Below the pieces are notes generated by a model. That model was not told the origin of the DNA, made no database searches, and was given only the letters and a program-made list of their open reading frames with translations. From positions 1 through 35,303 of the forward strand of contig JBJXFX010000128.1 in NCBI GenBank assembly GCA_046152925.1: a DNA stretch of 35,303 nucleotides, written 5' to 3'. The position numbers and the translations under genes are program-made. Position 1 is the first letter of the stretch, and each line of letters opens with the position of its first letter. Source of the DNA: CAMAUF01 sp046152925. GTDB lineage: Bacteria; Chloroflexota; Dehalococcoidia; Tepidiformales; Tepidiformaceae. Positions 15,475 through 23,221 of the stretch are shown in pieces.

Positions 15475-16668
15475 TCAAACCGCGCGGTCGAGGAAGGCGG
15501 CCGCGTCCATGGGTTCGCTCCCGAGGTCGCCATCCAGCCCGCGGACGATGCGCTCCAGCAAAGGCTCAAGGCCCCAGCGCTTCGCGGCCGAAACGAGCAC
15601 GACGTTCGCCGGCGGGGCGCCCGCCGCGGCGATCGTGTCGCGCGCCTCCTCGAAGCTGGCGACGGGGCGGCCGTCGGTGTCGACGACGAGGTCGCACTTG
15701 TTCAAGACGAGCAGGCGCGGCTTCTCGACAACGCCGAGGTCCTTGAGCGTCCGGTCGACCGTTTCGGTGTGTTCGAAGGCGTTCGGGTGCGAAATGTCCA
15801 CGACGTGGAGGAGGAGGTCCGCGTCTTCGAGCTCTTCCAGCGTGGCCCGGAAGGATGCGACAAGGCCGGTGGGCAGCTTCTGGATGAAGCCGACGGTGTC
15901 GGTCAAGAGCACGGTCTCGCCGGTGGGGAGCCGCAGCCGGCGCGTGACCGGGTCGAGCGTGGCGAAGAGCTTGTCCTCGGCGAGGACGCCAGCCCGCGCA
16001 AGGGCGTTCATCAGCGTGGACTTGCCGGCATTGGTGTAGCCCACCAGTGCGACGACTGGGAGGCCGTGCCGCTCGCGGTTGCGCCGGTAGAGCGAGCGCT
16101 GCTGGCGGACGTCGTCGAGGTCGCGCTTCAGCTTCGAGATGCGGTTGCGGATGAGGCGGCGGTCGGTCTCGATCTGGGTCTCGCCGGGGCCGCGGGTGCC
16201 GATCGCGCCTTCCATGCGTTCGAGGTGGGACCACTGGCCCGCGAGGCGGGGAAGGAGGTACTCGAGTTGGGCGAGGGCGACTTGGAGCCGGCCCTCTCGC
16301 GTCTGGGCGCGGGTGGCGAAGATGTCGAGGATCAGCGCAGTCCGGTCGATCACCTTGCAGCCGAGCAGTTTTTCCAAGTTGCGCTGCTGAGAGGGCGAGA
16401 GCTCGTCATCGAAAAGGACAACGTTGGCGCCGAGCTCTTCGCGGGCGGCGGAGACCTCCTCGACCTTGCCAGAGCCAAGATAGGTGGCGACGTGGGGGTG
16501 TTCCAAGCGCTGCGTCGTCCGCCCGACGACTTCCGCCCCGGCGGTGCGCGCGAGCTCGGCGAGCTCGTCGAGCGACTGGTTCGCGGGGAGCAAGGTGCCC
16601 TTCAATTCGGCCGCGACCAGGTAGGCGCGGTCGGCAACGGCGGCGGTGGAGCGCGGGATACGGGCCAT
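15475..16668 (-). CDS. hflX: GTPase HflX
   Basis: A 397-residue HflX GTPase, a ribosome-associated protein that splits stalled 70S ribosomes under stress. The N-terminal HflX domain (about 15-180) has HVATYLGSGKVEEV and the Gly-rich loop GAIGTRGPGETQIETDRR. The G domain has the P-loop GYTNAGKST (G1), the TDTVGFI segment (G3) and NKCD (G4). The frame remains open upstream past 17000, but the conserved N-terminus starts at the ATG at 16668. No Shine-Dalgarno precedes it; TAGACT, which includes the cupin stop codon, lies eight bases upstream. It is 11 bases downstream of the cupin gene. Confidence 0.95.
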   Translation of the reverse strand: MARIPRSTAAVADRAYLVAAELKGTLLPANQSLDELAELARTAGAEVVGRTTQRLEHPHVATYLGSGKVEEVSAAREELGANVVLFDDELSPSQQRNLEKLLGCKVIDRTALILDIFATRAQTREGRLQVALAQLEYLLPRLAGQWSHLERMEGAIGTRGPGETQIETDRRLIRNRISKLKRDLDDVRQQRSLYRRNRERHGLPVVALVGYTNAGKSTLMNALARAGVLAEDKLFATLDPVTRRLRLPTGETVLLTDTVGFIQKLPTGLVASFRATLEELEDADLLLHVVDISHPNAFEHTETVDRTLKDLGVVEKPRLLVLNKCDLVVDTDGRPVASFEEARDTIAAAGAPPANVVLVSAAKRWGLEPLLERIVRGLDGDLGSEPMDAAAFLDRAV

Positions 16669-16679
16669 GTGTGGCCAGT

Positions 16680-17081
16680 CTAACGCGGGCGAGGGTTGGA
16701 GCGCCGCTGGAGGGCTGCTTCGTCGACGCCCGACCCGTACCCGCTTGCGCCGGACCAGTCGAAGACGACCACGGGTTCGTCGCCCACGACCCAGGCATCG
16801 TGGCCGGCGGGCAACACGCTGACATCCCCCGGGCGGGCGTCGAACTCGACGCCGTCGCGCTGGCGGACGTGGAGGACGCCAGCGAGGTGGAACTGGGAGT
16901 GGGGGGTCTCGCACCATTCGGTGCCGGCGCCGGGCTGGACATGAGCAGACCAGCGCCAACCGGGCTGAAGGGTCAGGCGGCCTACCACGGACCCTCCGAT
17001 GGTGATTCGCTCCAGCGTCCCCCCGGGGAATCGCTGGACTTCGTCGGGCAAGCCAATTGGACGGCGTTCGGCAGTAGCCAC
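16680..17081 (-). CDS. Cupin-domain protein
   Basis: A 133-residue single-domain cupin. Metal-site-like positions are seen in the first motif around GWRWSAHVQPGAGTEWCE and in HSQFHLAG, with a second motif around GDVSVLPAGHDAWVV. A longer frame starts at a TTG at 17126, but that codon lies inside the palindromic operator; the GTG at 17081 has GGAG six bases upstream and is preferred. The function is not recognisable. It is divergent from the TetR gene and leads the hflX/CoA-transferase unit, so it is probably a target of that regulator. Confidence 0.75.
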   Translation of the reverse strand: MATAERRPIGLPDEVQRFPGGTLERITIGGSVVGRLTLQPGWRWSAHVQPGAGTEWCETPHSQFHLAGVLHVRQRDGVEFDARPGDVSVLPAGHDAWVVGDEPVVVFDWSGASGYGSGVDEAALQRRSNPRPR

Positions 17082-17116
17082 CACACTCTCCACAGTCGCA
17101 GGGTACGCCCGAGCCC

Positions 17117-17140
17117 GTTCTATCAACTGGTAGATAGAAC
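17117..17140. promoter_or_regulatory. Palindromic operator between the cupin and TetR genes
   Basis: GTTCTATC and GATAGAAC are perfect 8-base inverted arms around an 8-base centre (AACTGGTA), which is itself partly symmetrical. The 24-base palindrome lies in the divergent gap between the cupin (start 17081) and TetR (start 17192) genes, which is the usual place for a TetR-family operator controlling itself and its neighbour. Confidence 0.7.
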
Positions 17141-17191
17141 GTCAAGTAAGTCCGTAGACCAGCGTGCACGGCACGTTGTAGGATGCGGCAT

Positions 17192-17809
17192 ATGGCGCAC
17201 GAAGCAGTACCTGAAGTGCACGTGTCTATCGCGACGCGGATTCTCGACATCGGGGAGCGGCTCATCCAAACGAGCGGGTACAACGGCTTTTCCTACGCCC
17301 ACATCGCGCGCGAACTGGGAATCACCACGGCCACGCTGCACTACTACTACCGGACGAAGGCGGACCTCGGGCAGGCGATCCTCCGGCGGTACTCGTCCCG
17401 ATTTGCCCGGGCGCTCGAGGAGATTTCTCAAGAGCGCCGTTCGGCCCTCCATGACCTCGAGCGGTACGCCGCGCTGTATTCCGGCGTGATCGCGGGCGAG
17501 CGGATGTGCCTCTGCGGCATGCTCGCGGCGGAACACACGACGCTCCCTGCGCCGATGGTCGCGGACCTCCGTGCCTTCTTCGACCTTAACGAGAGCTGGG
17601 TTGCCGCGGTCCTGGCCAAGGGCGTCGGCGACGGGTCGCTGACCGTCGACGACACGCCGCTGGAGACGGCTCGCTGGCTGGTGGGCGCGCTGGAGGGCGC
17701 AATGCTGGTGGCCCGCCCCTACCACGACCCGGCGCGCTTCGACCGGGCGGCGGCCCGCCTGCTGCGGACGCTCACCACCCGGTCGCACGCGGCGGAGGCG
17801 GCGGGTTAG
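17192..17809 (+). CDS. TetR/AcrR family transcriptional regulator
   Basis: A 205-residue TetR-family repressor. The N-terminal helix-turn-helix (about residues 10-55) includes ILDIGERLIQTSGYNGFSY, HIARELGITTATLHYYYRTK and the following KADLGQAILRR. The C-terminal ligand domain carries a CLCGMLAAEH segment, like TetR_C regulators related to AcuR-type proteins. An in-frame ATG at 17183 is possible, but it overlaps a TAGGAT hexamer at 17179-17184; using this as a -10 box makes the ATG at 17192 the leaderless start. The gene ends four bases into the convergent dapL. It probably controls the divergent cupin gene and itself through the palindrome at 17117-17140. Confidence 0.88.
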   Translation: MAHEAVPEVHVSIATRILDIGERLIQTSGYNGFSYAHIARELGITTATLHYYYRTKADLGQAILRRYSSRFARALEEISQERRSALHDLERYAALYSGVIAGERMCLCGMLAAEHTTLPAPMVADLRAFFDLNESWVAAVLAKGVGDGSLTVDDTPLETARWLVGALEGAMLVARPYHDPARFDRAAARLLRTLTTRSHAAEAAG

Positions 17810-18969
17810 ATCCCCTTCCAGCCGTTGAGGCGGCGGATGCCCTCTTCGAGCCGGTCCTCGGGCGTCGTGACGGAGAGGCGGATGTAGCCTTCGCCTTGGA
17901 GGCCGTAGCCGCGGCCCGGCGTGACGACGACGCCGATGTCTTCGATCAGGCGGGCGGCGTACTCGGCGCTGGTGACGCCGCCGGGGAGCTTCGCCCAGAC
18001 GTAGAGCGAGGCCTTTGGCAGGTCGACTTCGAGCCCGAGCTTGCGGAGCGCGTCCACCATGCGGTCGCGGCGCCGCTGGTAGATCGCGTTGTGCTCCTCG
18101 ATCGCGTCTTGCGGCCCGTAGACGGCTTCGATCGCCATCTTCTGGATGGCCTGTGGGATGCCGCTATCGATGTTCGACTTCACGCGCATGAGGGCGTCGA
18201 CCATCGTCCCGTTCCCGACGACCATGCCGATGCGCCAGCCGGTCATGTTGTAGATCTTCGACCAGCTGTTGAACTCGACGGCAACATCGCGCGCGCCCGG
18301 CACCTGAAAGATCGATGGGGCCATGTAGCCGTCGTAGCAGACGTCGGAGTAGGGGTTGTCGTGGAGGATGGCAACGTCGTACTGTTTCGCCCAAGCCACC
18401 GCCTTCTCGAGGAACGAGATTGGCGCGGTGGCGCCAGTCGGGTTGTTTGGGTAGTTGAGCCAGATGACCTTGGCCTTGCGGGCGACGTCGGCCGGGATGG
18501 CATCGAAATCGACGAGCCAGCCGCCTTCGCGGGTGCAGGGGACCTTATAGCTCTCGCCGCCAGCGAACATCGTCCCGATTTCGTACACCGGGTAACCAGG
18601 GTCGGGCATGATCGCGATGTCGCCGGGGTCGATGAAGCAGAGGGCGATGTGGCCAATACCCTCCTTCGAGCCGATCAGCGGGAGACATTCTTTGGCCGGG
18701 TCGAAGCGCGTCTCGAAGCGGCGGAAGTACCAGTCGGAGATGGCCTGGCGAAGCTCGGGCAGGCCTTCGGACTCCGGATAGCGGTGGTTGACGGGCTCGT
18801 CGGCGGCTCTGTGGAGCGCGTCCATGATGTGCTTGGGGGTCGGGATGTCGGGGTCGCCGATCCCGAAAGTGACGATGTCGATGCCTTCGGCGCGCTTGGC
18901 GGCGATTTTCTTGGAGATTTCGGCAAAGAGGTACGGAGGGAGCGCTTCAACGCGCTTGGCAAGCTTCAT
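17806..18969 (-). CDS. dapL: LL-diaminopimelate aminotransferase
   Basis: A 387-residue fold-type I, PLP-dependent class I/II aminotransferase. The N-terminal sequence (MKLAKRVEALPPYLFAEI) and FGIGDPDIPTPKHI match the DapL group, which converts tetrahydrodipicolinate directly to LL-diaminopimelate. The PLP Lys is Lys238 in SWSKIYNMTGWRIG, and NYPNNPTGA and HDNPYSDVCYDG are the cofactor segments. A GAGG precedes the ATG at 18969 by six bases. dapF lies about 1.3 kb further along on the same strand, which supports a role in lysine and cell-wall precursor synthesis. A related aminotransferase with other substrates cannot be excluded from sequence alone. Confidence 0.88.
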   Translation of the reverse strand: MKLAKRVEALPPYLFAEISKKIAAKRAEGIDIVTFGIGDPDIPTPKHIMDALHRAADEPVNHRYPESEGLPELRQAISDWYFRRFETRFDPAKECLPLIGSKEGIGHIALCFIDPGDIAIMPDPGYPVYEIGTMFAGGESYKVPCTREGGWLVDFDAIPADVARKAKVIWLNYPNNPTGATAPISFLEKAVAWAKQYDVAILHDNPYSDVCYDGYMAPSIFQVPGARDVAVEFNSWSKIYNMTGWRIGMVVGNGTMVDALMRVKSNIDSGIPQAIQKMAIEAVYGPQDAIEEHNAIYQRRRDRMVDALRKLGLEVDLPKASLYVWAKLPGGVTSAEYAARLIEDIGVVVTPGRGYGLQGEGYIRLSVTTPEDRLEEGIRRLNGWKGI

Positions 18970-19050
18970 GGTAGGCCTCACAGGGAGCGATTCGTGTGGC
19001 ACGAGGATAAAGGCGCGCCGGGCGAGGGTCGAAAGCCGTACGATGTGAGG

Positions 19051-19440
19051 ATGGGACGCATCCTCGCCGAAGTCACGGTCCGGAACGCTACCGACCCGGA
19101 GAACGAGCTCCGGTTCACAGGCGTGGTCGACACGGTCGCATCCCACCTCGTGCTACCCGCAACTTGGCGCCCTCGGCTTGGGAACCTCAAGACCATGCGG
19201 CGCGTTCCCGTCGCGCTGGCCAATAAGGAAATCGTCGAGGGGGAGGTCGCGGGGCCAGTCGAAGTCACGATCGATGGGTTCGACGCGGTGAACGGAGACG
19301 CCCTCTTCGTCGAGATGCAGCCGACGACTCAGGGGCAGTACGAGCCGCTGATCGGCTACCTCGTCTTGGAGGCAATCCCGGTGGCCGTCGACATGCTGGG
19401 CCATCGGCTCGTCCACGCGGGCGCGCTCGACCTTATGTAA
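19051..19440 (+). CDS. Small clan AA aspartic-protease-like protein with altered catalytic motif
   Basis: A 129-residue protein resembling retropepsin-like clan AA proteases: the segment GVVDTVASHLVLP (residues 24-36) aligns with the usual V-D-T-G-A catalytic loop, and a C-terminal GYLVLEAIPVAVD matches the second conserved strand. The catalytic triad reads Asp27-Thr28-Val29 rather than Asp-Thr-Gly, so proteolytic activity is uncertain. The ATG at 19051 has no clear Shine-Dalgarno but has TACGAT at 19039-19044, six bases upstream, suggesting a leaderless mRNA. The frame is open upstream, antisense to dapL. It diverges from dapL and overlaps the convergent methyltransferase gene by eight bases. 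Confidence 0.72.
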   Translation: MGRILAEVTVRNATDPENELRFTGVVDTVASHLVLPATWRPRLGNLKTMRRVPVALANKEIVEGEVAGPVEVTIDGFDAVNGDALFVEMQPTTQGQYEPLIGYLVLEAIPVAVDMLGHRLVHAGALDLM

Positions 19441-20266
19441 GGCGCTCTGACGGGTTCCAGGAAATCAGCATCTCACGGACATCCGGCACCCAAAGAGGGC
19501 GGAAGCCGCGGTCTGTCGAAGCGAAGAGGGTGTCGAAGTGCGCCTCCACCCTTTCGCGAGCGCCCGGCTCGCCCTCGGCGTCGACCGTGCCGATGGCGAG
19601 CGTGACGGCCTCTTCGCGCGTCTGCGGCCAGGTGCGCGCCCGGAAGGGCTCGGGCAAGACCTGGACCTCCGGCAGATGGCCCATCTCCCAGAGCACGGGG
19701 AGCAAGTCGCGGTGCGAGGGCGCTTGCGGGAGCGGCTCACCGAAGACGAGCTCGTGCAGCTTGGCGGGCTGGCTTGGGGGCGGCGTGCTCCAGACCGAGA
19801 CGATCACCAGGCGGCTCGTCGCCCGATTGAGGCCTTCCAGAAACGGGACGATCTCGCGGACGAAGTAGGTGACGTTCGCGACGACGCTGACGGCCCCGCG
19901 GACCTCGCCCGCCGCTTCCGGCCAATGGCCCGCCACGACACGGGCGTTCGCGATGCCGGCTTCCGCGGCTGAGGCCTCGAACTGCTCCCGCATGCCGGGC
20001 GAAGGCTCGACGTTCACAACCTCACGACATTTCAGCGCGATTGGGAGCGACACCCGGCCCGCGCCGCCGCCGATGTCGAGCACGACGTCGTCTGGCTCGA
20101 TGCGGGCCATCAGGGCACTGAGGTTGCGGTCGGGCTGACGTCGTGGGTCGAGCCGGAAGAAGGCCGCCCGGCGGTCCCAGCGACCGCCACCCTCGGCCTG
20201 GTTGCGCCGCGCTCGCGCGCTGGTCGTCGCGTCCACCTTCGCCCAGTAGGCGTCTGCGGCGCTCAT
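19433..20266 (-). CDS. Class I SAM-dependent methyltransferase
   Basis: A 277-residue protein with the SAM-binding motif I VVLDIGGGAGRVSLPIA (about 66-82), followed by an acidic end of strand 2 (VVNVEPSPGM) as expected for binding the ribose. The substrate is unknown. The start is ATG at 20266, overlapping the dapF stop codon as ATGA (20263-20266), so it is translationally coupled to dapF; the frame stays open upstream only as a shadow of dapF. The C-terminal third (DTLFASTDRGFRPLWVPDV) has no motif I recognise. Confidence 0.85.
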   Translation of the reverse strand: MSAADAYWAKVDATTSARARRNQAEGGGRWDRRAAFFRLDPRRQPDRNLSALMARIEPDDVVLDIGGGAGRVSLPIALKCREVVNVEPSPGMREQFEASAAEAGIANARVVAGHWPEAAGEVRGAVSVVANVTYFVREIVPFLEGLNRATSRLVIVSVWSTPPPSQPAKLHELVFGEPLPQAPSHRDLLPVLWEMGHLPEVQVLPEPFRARTWPQTREEAVTLAIGTVDAEGEPGARERVEAHFDTLFASTDRGFRPLWVPDVREMLISWNPSERLT

Positions 20267-21108
20267 GCGTCGAGCCACTCGGCGTCGAAGACACGCGTCG
20301 CTGGACCGGTCATGAAGACGGAGCCCTTGCCGTCCCATTCGAGCGTGAGGTCGCCACCAGGGAGGGAGTCGGTGATCCGGTCGCCCGTGAAGCCGCGGAG
20401 CCGGGAGGCGGCGCAAACGGCCGTCGCGCTCGTGCCCGAGGCGAGGGTGATGCCGGACCCCCGTTCCCAGACTCGGTGTTTGACGTGGTCGCGGCTCAGG
20501 ACCTGGACGATCTGGAAGTTCACGCGGCGCGGGAAGAGCGGATGGTGCTCGACCAGCGGCCCGACCTGCTCAAGCGGGAACGCGTCGGGGTCGGAGTCGA
20601 GGTAGTGGATGGCGTGGGGGTTGCCGACGCTGACGAGCGTGAGCTTGAGGTCCAGGCCACCGACCGTGATTGGCAGGTCGATCACTGGCCCTTCGCCTTC
20701 GACGGCGGCCGGGAGCGAGGCCGGCGCGAAGCTTGGCGGTCCCATGTCGACGCGCGCGCCCGTCACGACGCCCGAACCATCGCGCACAAGGGCGAGCGTC
20801 TTGACGCCCGCGAGCGTCTCGACGGTCACCGTGTCCTTGGCTGGGGGGACGAGGCCCTCCTCGATCGCGAACTTCACCACGCAGCGGATGCCGTTGCCGC
20901 ACATCTCCGCTTCAGAGCCATCGGCGTTGAACATGCGCATCCGCATATCGGCGACTGTGGAAGGAAGCGCGAGGATCAGCCCGTCGCTCCCGACGCCGAA
21001 GTGGCGGTCGCTCACCCGCCGTGAAAGGTCCTCCCAATCCCGCTGCTGATCGCCGGGGGCGAGGTAGACGTAGTCGTTGCCGAGGCCGTGCATTTTGGTG
21101 ACGCGCAT
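20263..21108 (-). CDS. dapF: Diaminopimelate epimerase with the second catalytic Cys replaced by Ser
   Basis: A 281-residue DapF that should interconvert LL- and meso-diaminopimelate. It starts with the family sequence MHGLGNDYVYL, and the first catalytic Cys is Cys70 in EMCGNGIRC. The second site, normally TLACGTG, reads TLASGTSA with Ser224 in place of Cys. The family needs two opposed thiols for proton exchange, so this change could reduce or alter activity. GVGSDGLI and SVGNPHAIH are otherwise intact. The start is ATG at 21108, with TACACT six bases upstream and no Shine-Dalgarno, a leaderless arrangement. It is coupled to the methyltransferase gene. Confidence 0.9.
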   Translation of the reverse strand: MRVTKMHGLGNDYVYLAPGDQQRDWEDLSRRVSDRHFGVGSDGLILALPSTVADMRMRMFNADGSEAEMCGNGIRCVVKFAIEEGLVPPAKDTVTVETLAGVKTLALVRDGSGVVTGARVDMGPPSFAPASLPAAVEGEGPVIDLPITVGGLDLKLTLVSVGNPHAIHYLDSDPDAFPLEQVGPLVEHHPLFPRRVNFQIVQVLSRDHVKHRVWERGSGITLASGTSATAVCAASRLRGFTGDRITDSLPGGDLTLEWDGKGSVFMTGPATRVFDAEWLDA

Positions 21109-21223
21109 CCCCGGAGTGTATCCGAACGGCACCCGAGGGGGTCGGATTGAGGTGGGGGAAATCCTTTCGCCTGCGCTAACCATTAGGGCGTGGCCACCGT
21201 AGAATCGGCCGCGGAGGTTCGAC

Positions 21224-22402
21224 ATGGTGCATCCGATGCGTGGCGCGACCGCAATCACCGGCCTGGGGATGACCCCGATGGGACGCATTTTCGGGAAATC
21301 CGCGACCGAGCTCGCCGCCGATGCCGTCCGCGCAGCGATCGACGACGCCGGCCTCCGCAAAGACCAAATCGACGGGCTGCTGACGAACGCGGGCGTGACC
21401 AACGCCATCGGCCTCAACATGCAGAACTACCTCGGCATGAAGGACCTGAAGCTGCTGAACCATATGAACGCGGCCGGTTCGACCGCCTCCCAAATGGTCC
21501 AGTACGCGGCACTGGCAATAAACGCCGGCATGGTCAACCACGTGGTCTGCGTCTTCGCCGATGCACCTCTCTCGGAAGGCAAGGGCTCCGGCGCGGCCTA
21601 TGGGGGCGCGGCACGCATGCCGGGCCGCCCTCGCGGCATGGGCGGGCTCTATGCGGCGGCCGGCTATTTCGGCGCGAACACGGGCTACGCGCTCGCGGCG
21701 CGGCGCCACATGGCCCTCTATGGCACGACGCAGGACCAGCTCGGGGTCATCGCCGTCGGTCAACGGGACTGGGCAACGCGCAGCCCGATCGCCCAGATGC
21801 GCCAGCCGATCACGCTCGAGGACTACCACAACTCCCGCTGGATCATCGAGCCGCTCCACCTGCTCGATTGCTGCTTGGTCTCGAACGGTGCGGTGGCGGT
21901 CATCGTCAGCAGCGCCGCGGCGGCCAAGTCGATGAAGCAGCCGCCGGTCTACATCTGGGGCATGGGCCAGGGCCATCCTGGCGACCCGCAGCGGGCTGGC
22001 TGGGACCAAGAGACCGAGACCGGCGGCAAGATCGCCGGGAAGACCGCCTACGCGATGGCGGGCGTCGGCCCCGCGGAGATCTCCCAGTGCCAGCTCTACG
22101 ACTGCTACACCTACACGGTGCTCGTCACGCTGGAGGACTATGGCTTCTGCAAGAAGGGCGAAGGCGGCCCGTTTGTCGAGGACGGCAAGCTCGGCCCCGG
22201 CGGCGCGTTGCCAACGAACACCGGGGGCGGCGAACTCTCGGGGTACTACATGTGGGGCATGACGCCGCTCAGTGAAGCGATCATTCAGGGCCGCGGCCAC
22301 GGCGGCGACCGCCAGGCGAGCAACGACGTCATCCTCTGCACCGGCAACGGTGGGACCTTGGCTTATCACGGCGCGCTCATCCTGAGCCCGCACGCAACCT
22401 AG
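21224..22402 (+). CDS. Thiolase-fold protein (lipid-transfer/aldolase type) lacking the usual nucleophilic Cys
   Basis: A 392-residue thiolase-superfamily protein (SCP2/lipid-transfer thiolase group). At the nucleophile position it has NAAGSTASQ (residues 82-90) instead of the usual Cys-Ala/Ser-Gly. The C-terminal GHPxGA-like segment reads SGYYMWGMTPLSEAI, so its His is also changed, while ILCTGNGG remains. It probably does not perform Claisen thiolysis; paired with the DUF35 protein it resembles the steroid side-chain retro-aldolase type (Ltp2-ChsH2), by analogy only. GGAGG at 21213-21217 is six bases from the ATG, and TAGAAT at 21200-21205 is a likely -10 box. First gene of a three-gene operon. 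Confidence 0.85.
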   Translation: MVHPMRGATAITGLGMTPMGRIFGKSATELAADAVRAAIDDAGLRKDQIDGLLTNAGVTNAIGLNMQNYLGMKDLKLLNHMNAAGSTASQMVQYAALAINAGMVNHVVCVFADAPLSEGKGSGAAYGGAARMPGRPRGMGGLYAAAGYFGANTGYALAARRHMALYGTTQDQLGVIAVGQRDWATRSPIAQMRQPITLEDYHNSRWIIEPLHLLDCCLVSNGAVAVIVSSAAAAKSMKQPPVYIWGMGQGHPGDPQRAGWDQETETGGKIAGKTAYAMAGVGPAEISQCQLYDCYTYTVLVTLEDYGFCKKGEGGPFVEDGKLGPGGALPTNTGGGELSGYYMWGMTPLSEAIIQGRGHGGDRQASNDVILCTGNGGTLAYHGALILSPHAT

Positions 22403-22411
22403 GAGCGCACG

Positions 22412-22819
22412 ATGCCAGACACCGTGACCAAACCAATCCCGGAGCCCGACGAGGACTCGCAGCCGTTCTTCGATGGCGCGCGCGCCGGCAAGCTCATGAT
22501 CATGCGGTGCGCGGACTGCGGGGCATACCGCATGCCGTCCCGCAAGCACTGCGATGTTTGTCTTTCCGGGAACACGGAATGGGTCGCAGCGAGCGGTCGC
22601 GGCTCGGTCCGCACGTTCGGGGTGATGCACCAGAAGTACCATCCGGGGTTCTTCGACGAACTGCCGTACAACCTCGCGGTGGTCGAGCTCGAAGAGGGGC
22701 CCCGCTTGGTGACAAACCTCGTCGATGTCGAAAACGCCGCCATTCGCGTCGACATGCCCGTCGTGGTCACGTTCACGGATTACGGGGATGTCTCGCTGCC
22801 CAAGTTCCGGCCAGCCTGA
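22412..22819 (+). CDS. Zn-ribbon/OB-fold DUF35 protein (ChsH2/OB-domain type)
   Basis: A 135-residue DUF35 protein. A rubredoxin-like zinc ribbon has Cys33-x2-Cys36 and Cys47-x2-Cys50, followed by an OB-fold from about residue 60 to 130 (GSVRTFGVMHQKYHPGFF and NLAVVELEEGPRLVTNLV). Such proteins bind next to thiolase-fold enzymes and help to bind acyl-CoA substrates. It begins nine bases after the thiolase stop, with TAGGAG as the ribosome binding site. The gene order strongly implies a complex with the preceding protein. Confidence 0.92.
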   Translation: MPDTVTKPIPEPDEDSQPFFDGARAGKLMIMRCADCGAYRMPSRKHCDVCLSGNTEWVAASGRGSVRTFGVMHQKYHPGFFDELPYNLAVVELEEGPRLVTNLVDVENAAIRVDMPVVVTFTDYGDVSLPKFRPA

Positions 22820-22839
22820 TCGTCGGGAGTAACCCACCC

Positions 22840-23217
22840 ATGGCTTCGGCACTCCATCTCACGTTGTGGACGACGGACATCCCAGGGATGACGCGCTTTT
22901 TGGAGCGCGTCGCGGGCCTGAAGGTGCTCGGCCACCATCCAGGTTTCGCCGAGCTGATGGCGGGCGATTCACGCGTGACGCTGCACAGCGACGAGGCCTA
23001 TCGCGGTCACCCGTGGTTCAACGCGGTCTCGAAGGAGGGCGTCGCGCGAGGGATCGGCGCCGAAATCGCCTTTTCCGTGGCGAACGTCGAGTCCGCGTTT
23101 CAGGTCGCGGCACGGGAAGGCGCGCTCCAGATCGCGCCGCCCTACGAAGTCGATGGCCACCGGGAGTGCACGGTCATGGGCCCCGACGGCTACCTCTTCA
23201 CCTTGGTCGAAGGATAA
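22840..23217 (+). CDS. VOC (glyoxalase/bleomycin-resistance fold) protein
   Basis: A 125-residue protein of the vicinal-oxygen-chelate superfamily. Two beta-alpha-beta-beta-beta modules are visible: HLTLWTTDIPGMTRFLERVAGL near the N-terminus and EIAFSVANVESAFQVAAREG in the middle, with PDGYLFTLVEG at the C-terminus. Metal-ligand candidates are His6 and the terminal Glu. The start ATG at 22840 follows GGGAG by ten bases; the frame is open upstream only as a shadow of the DUF35 gene. It follows the DUF35 gene closely and probably shares its mRNA; no substrate is evident. Confidence 0.85.
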   Translation: MASALHLTLWTTDIPGMTRFLERVAGLKVLGHHPGFAELMAGDSRVTLHSDEAYRGHPWFNAVSKEGVARGIGAEIAFSVANVESAFQVAAREGALQIAPPYEVDGHRECTVMGPDGYLFTLVEG

Positions 23218-23221
23218 CGGG

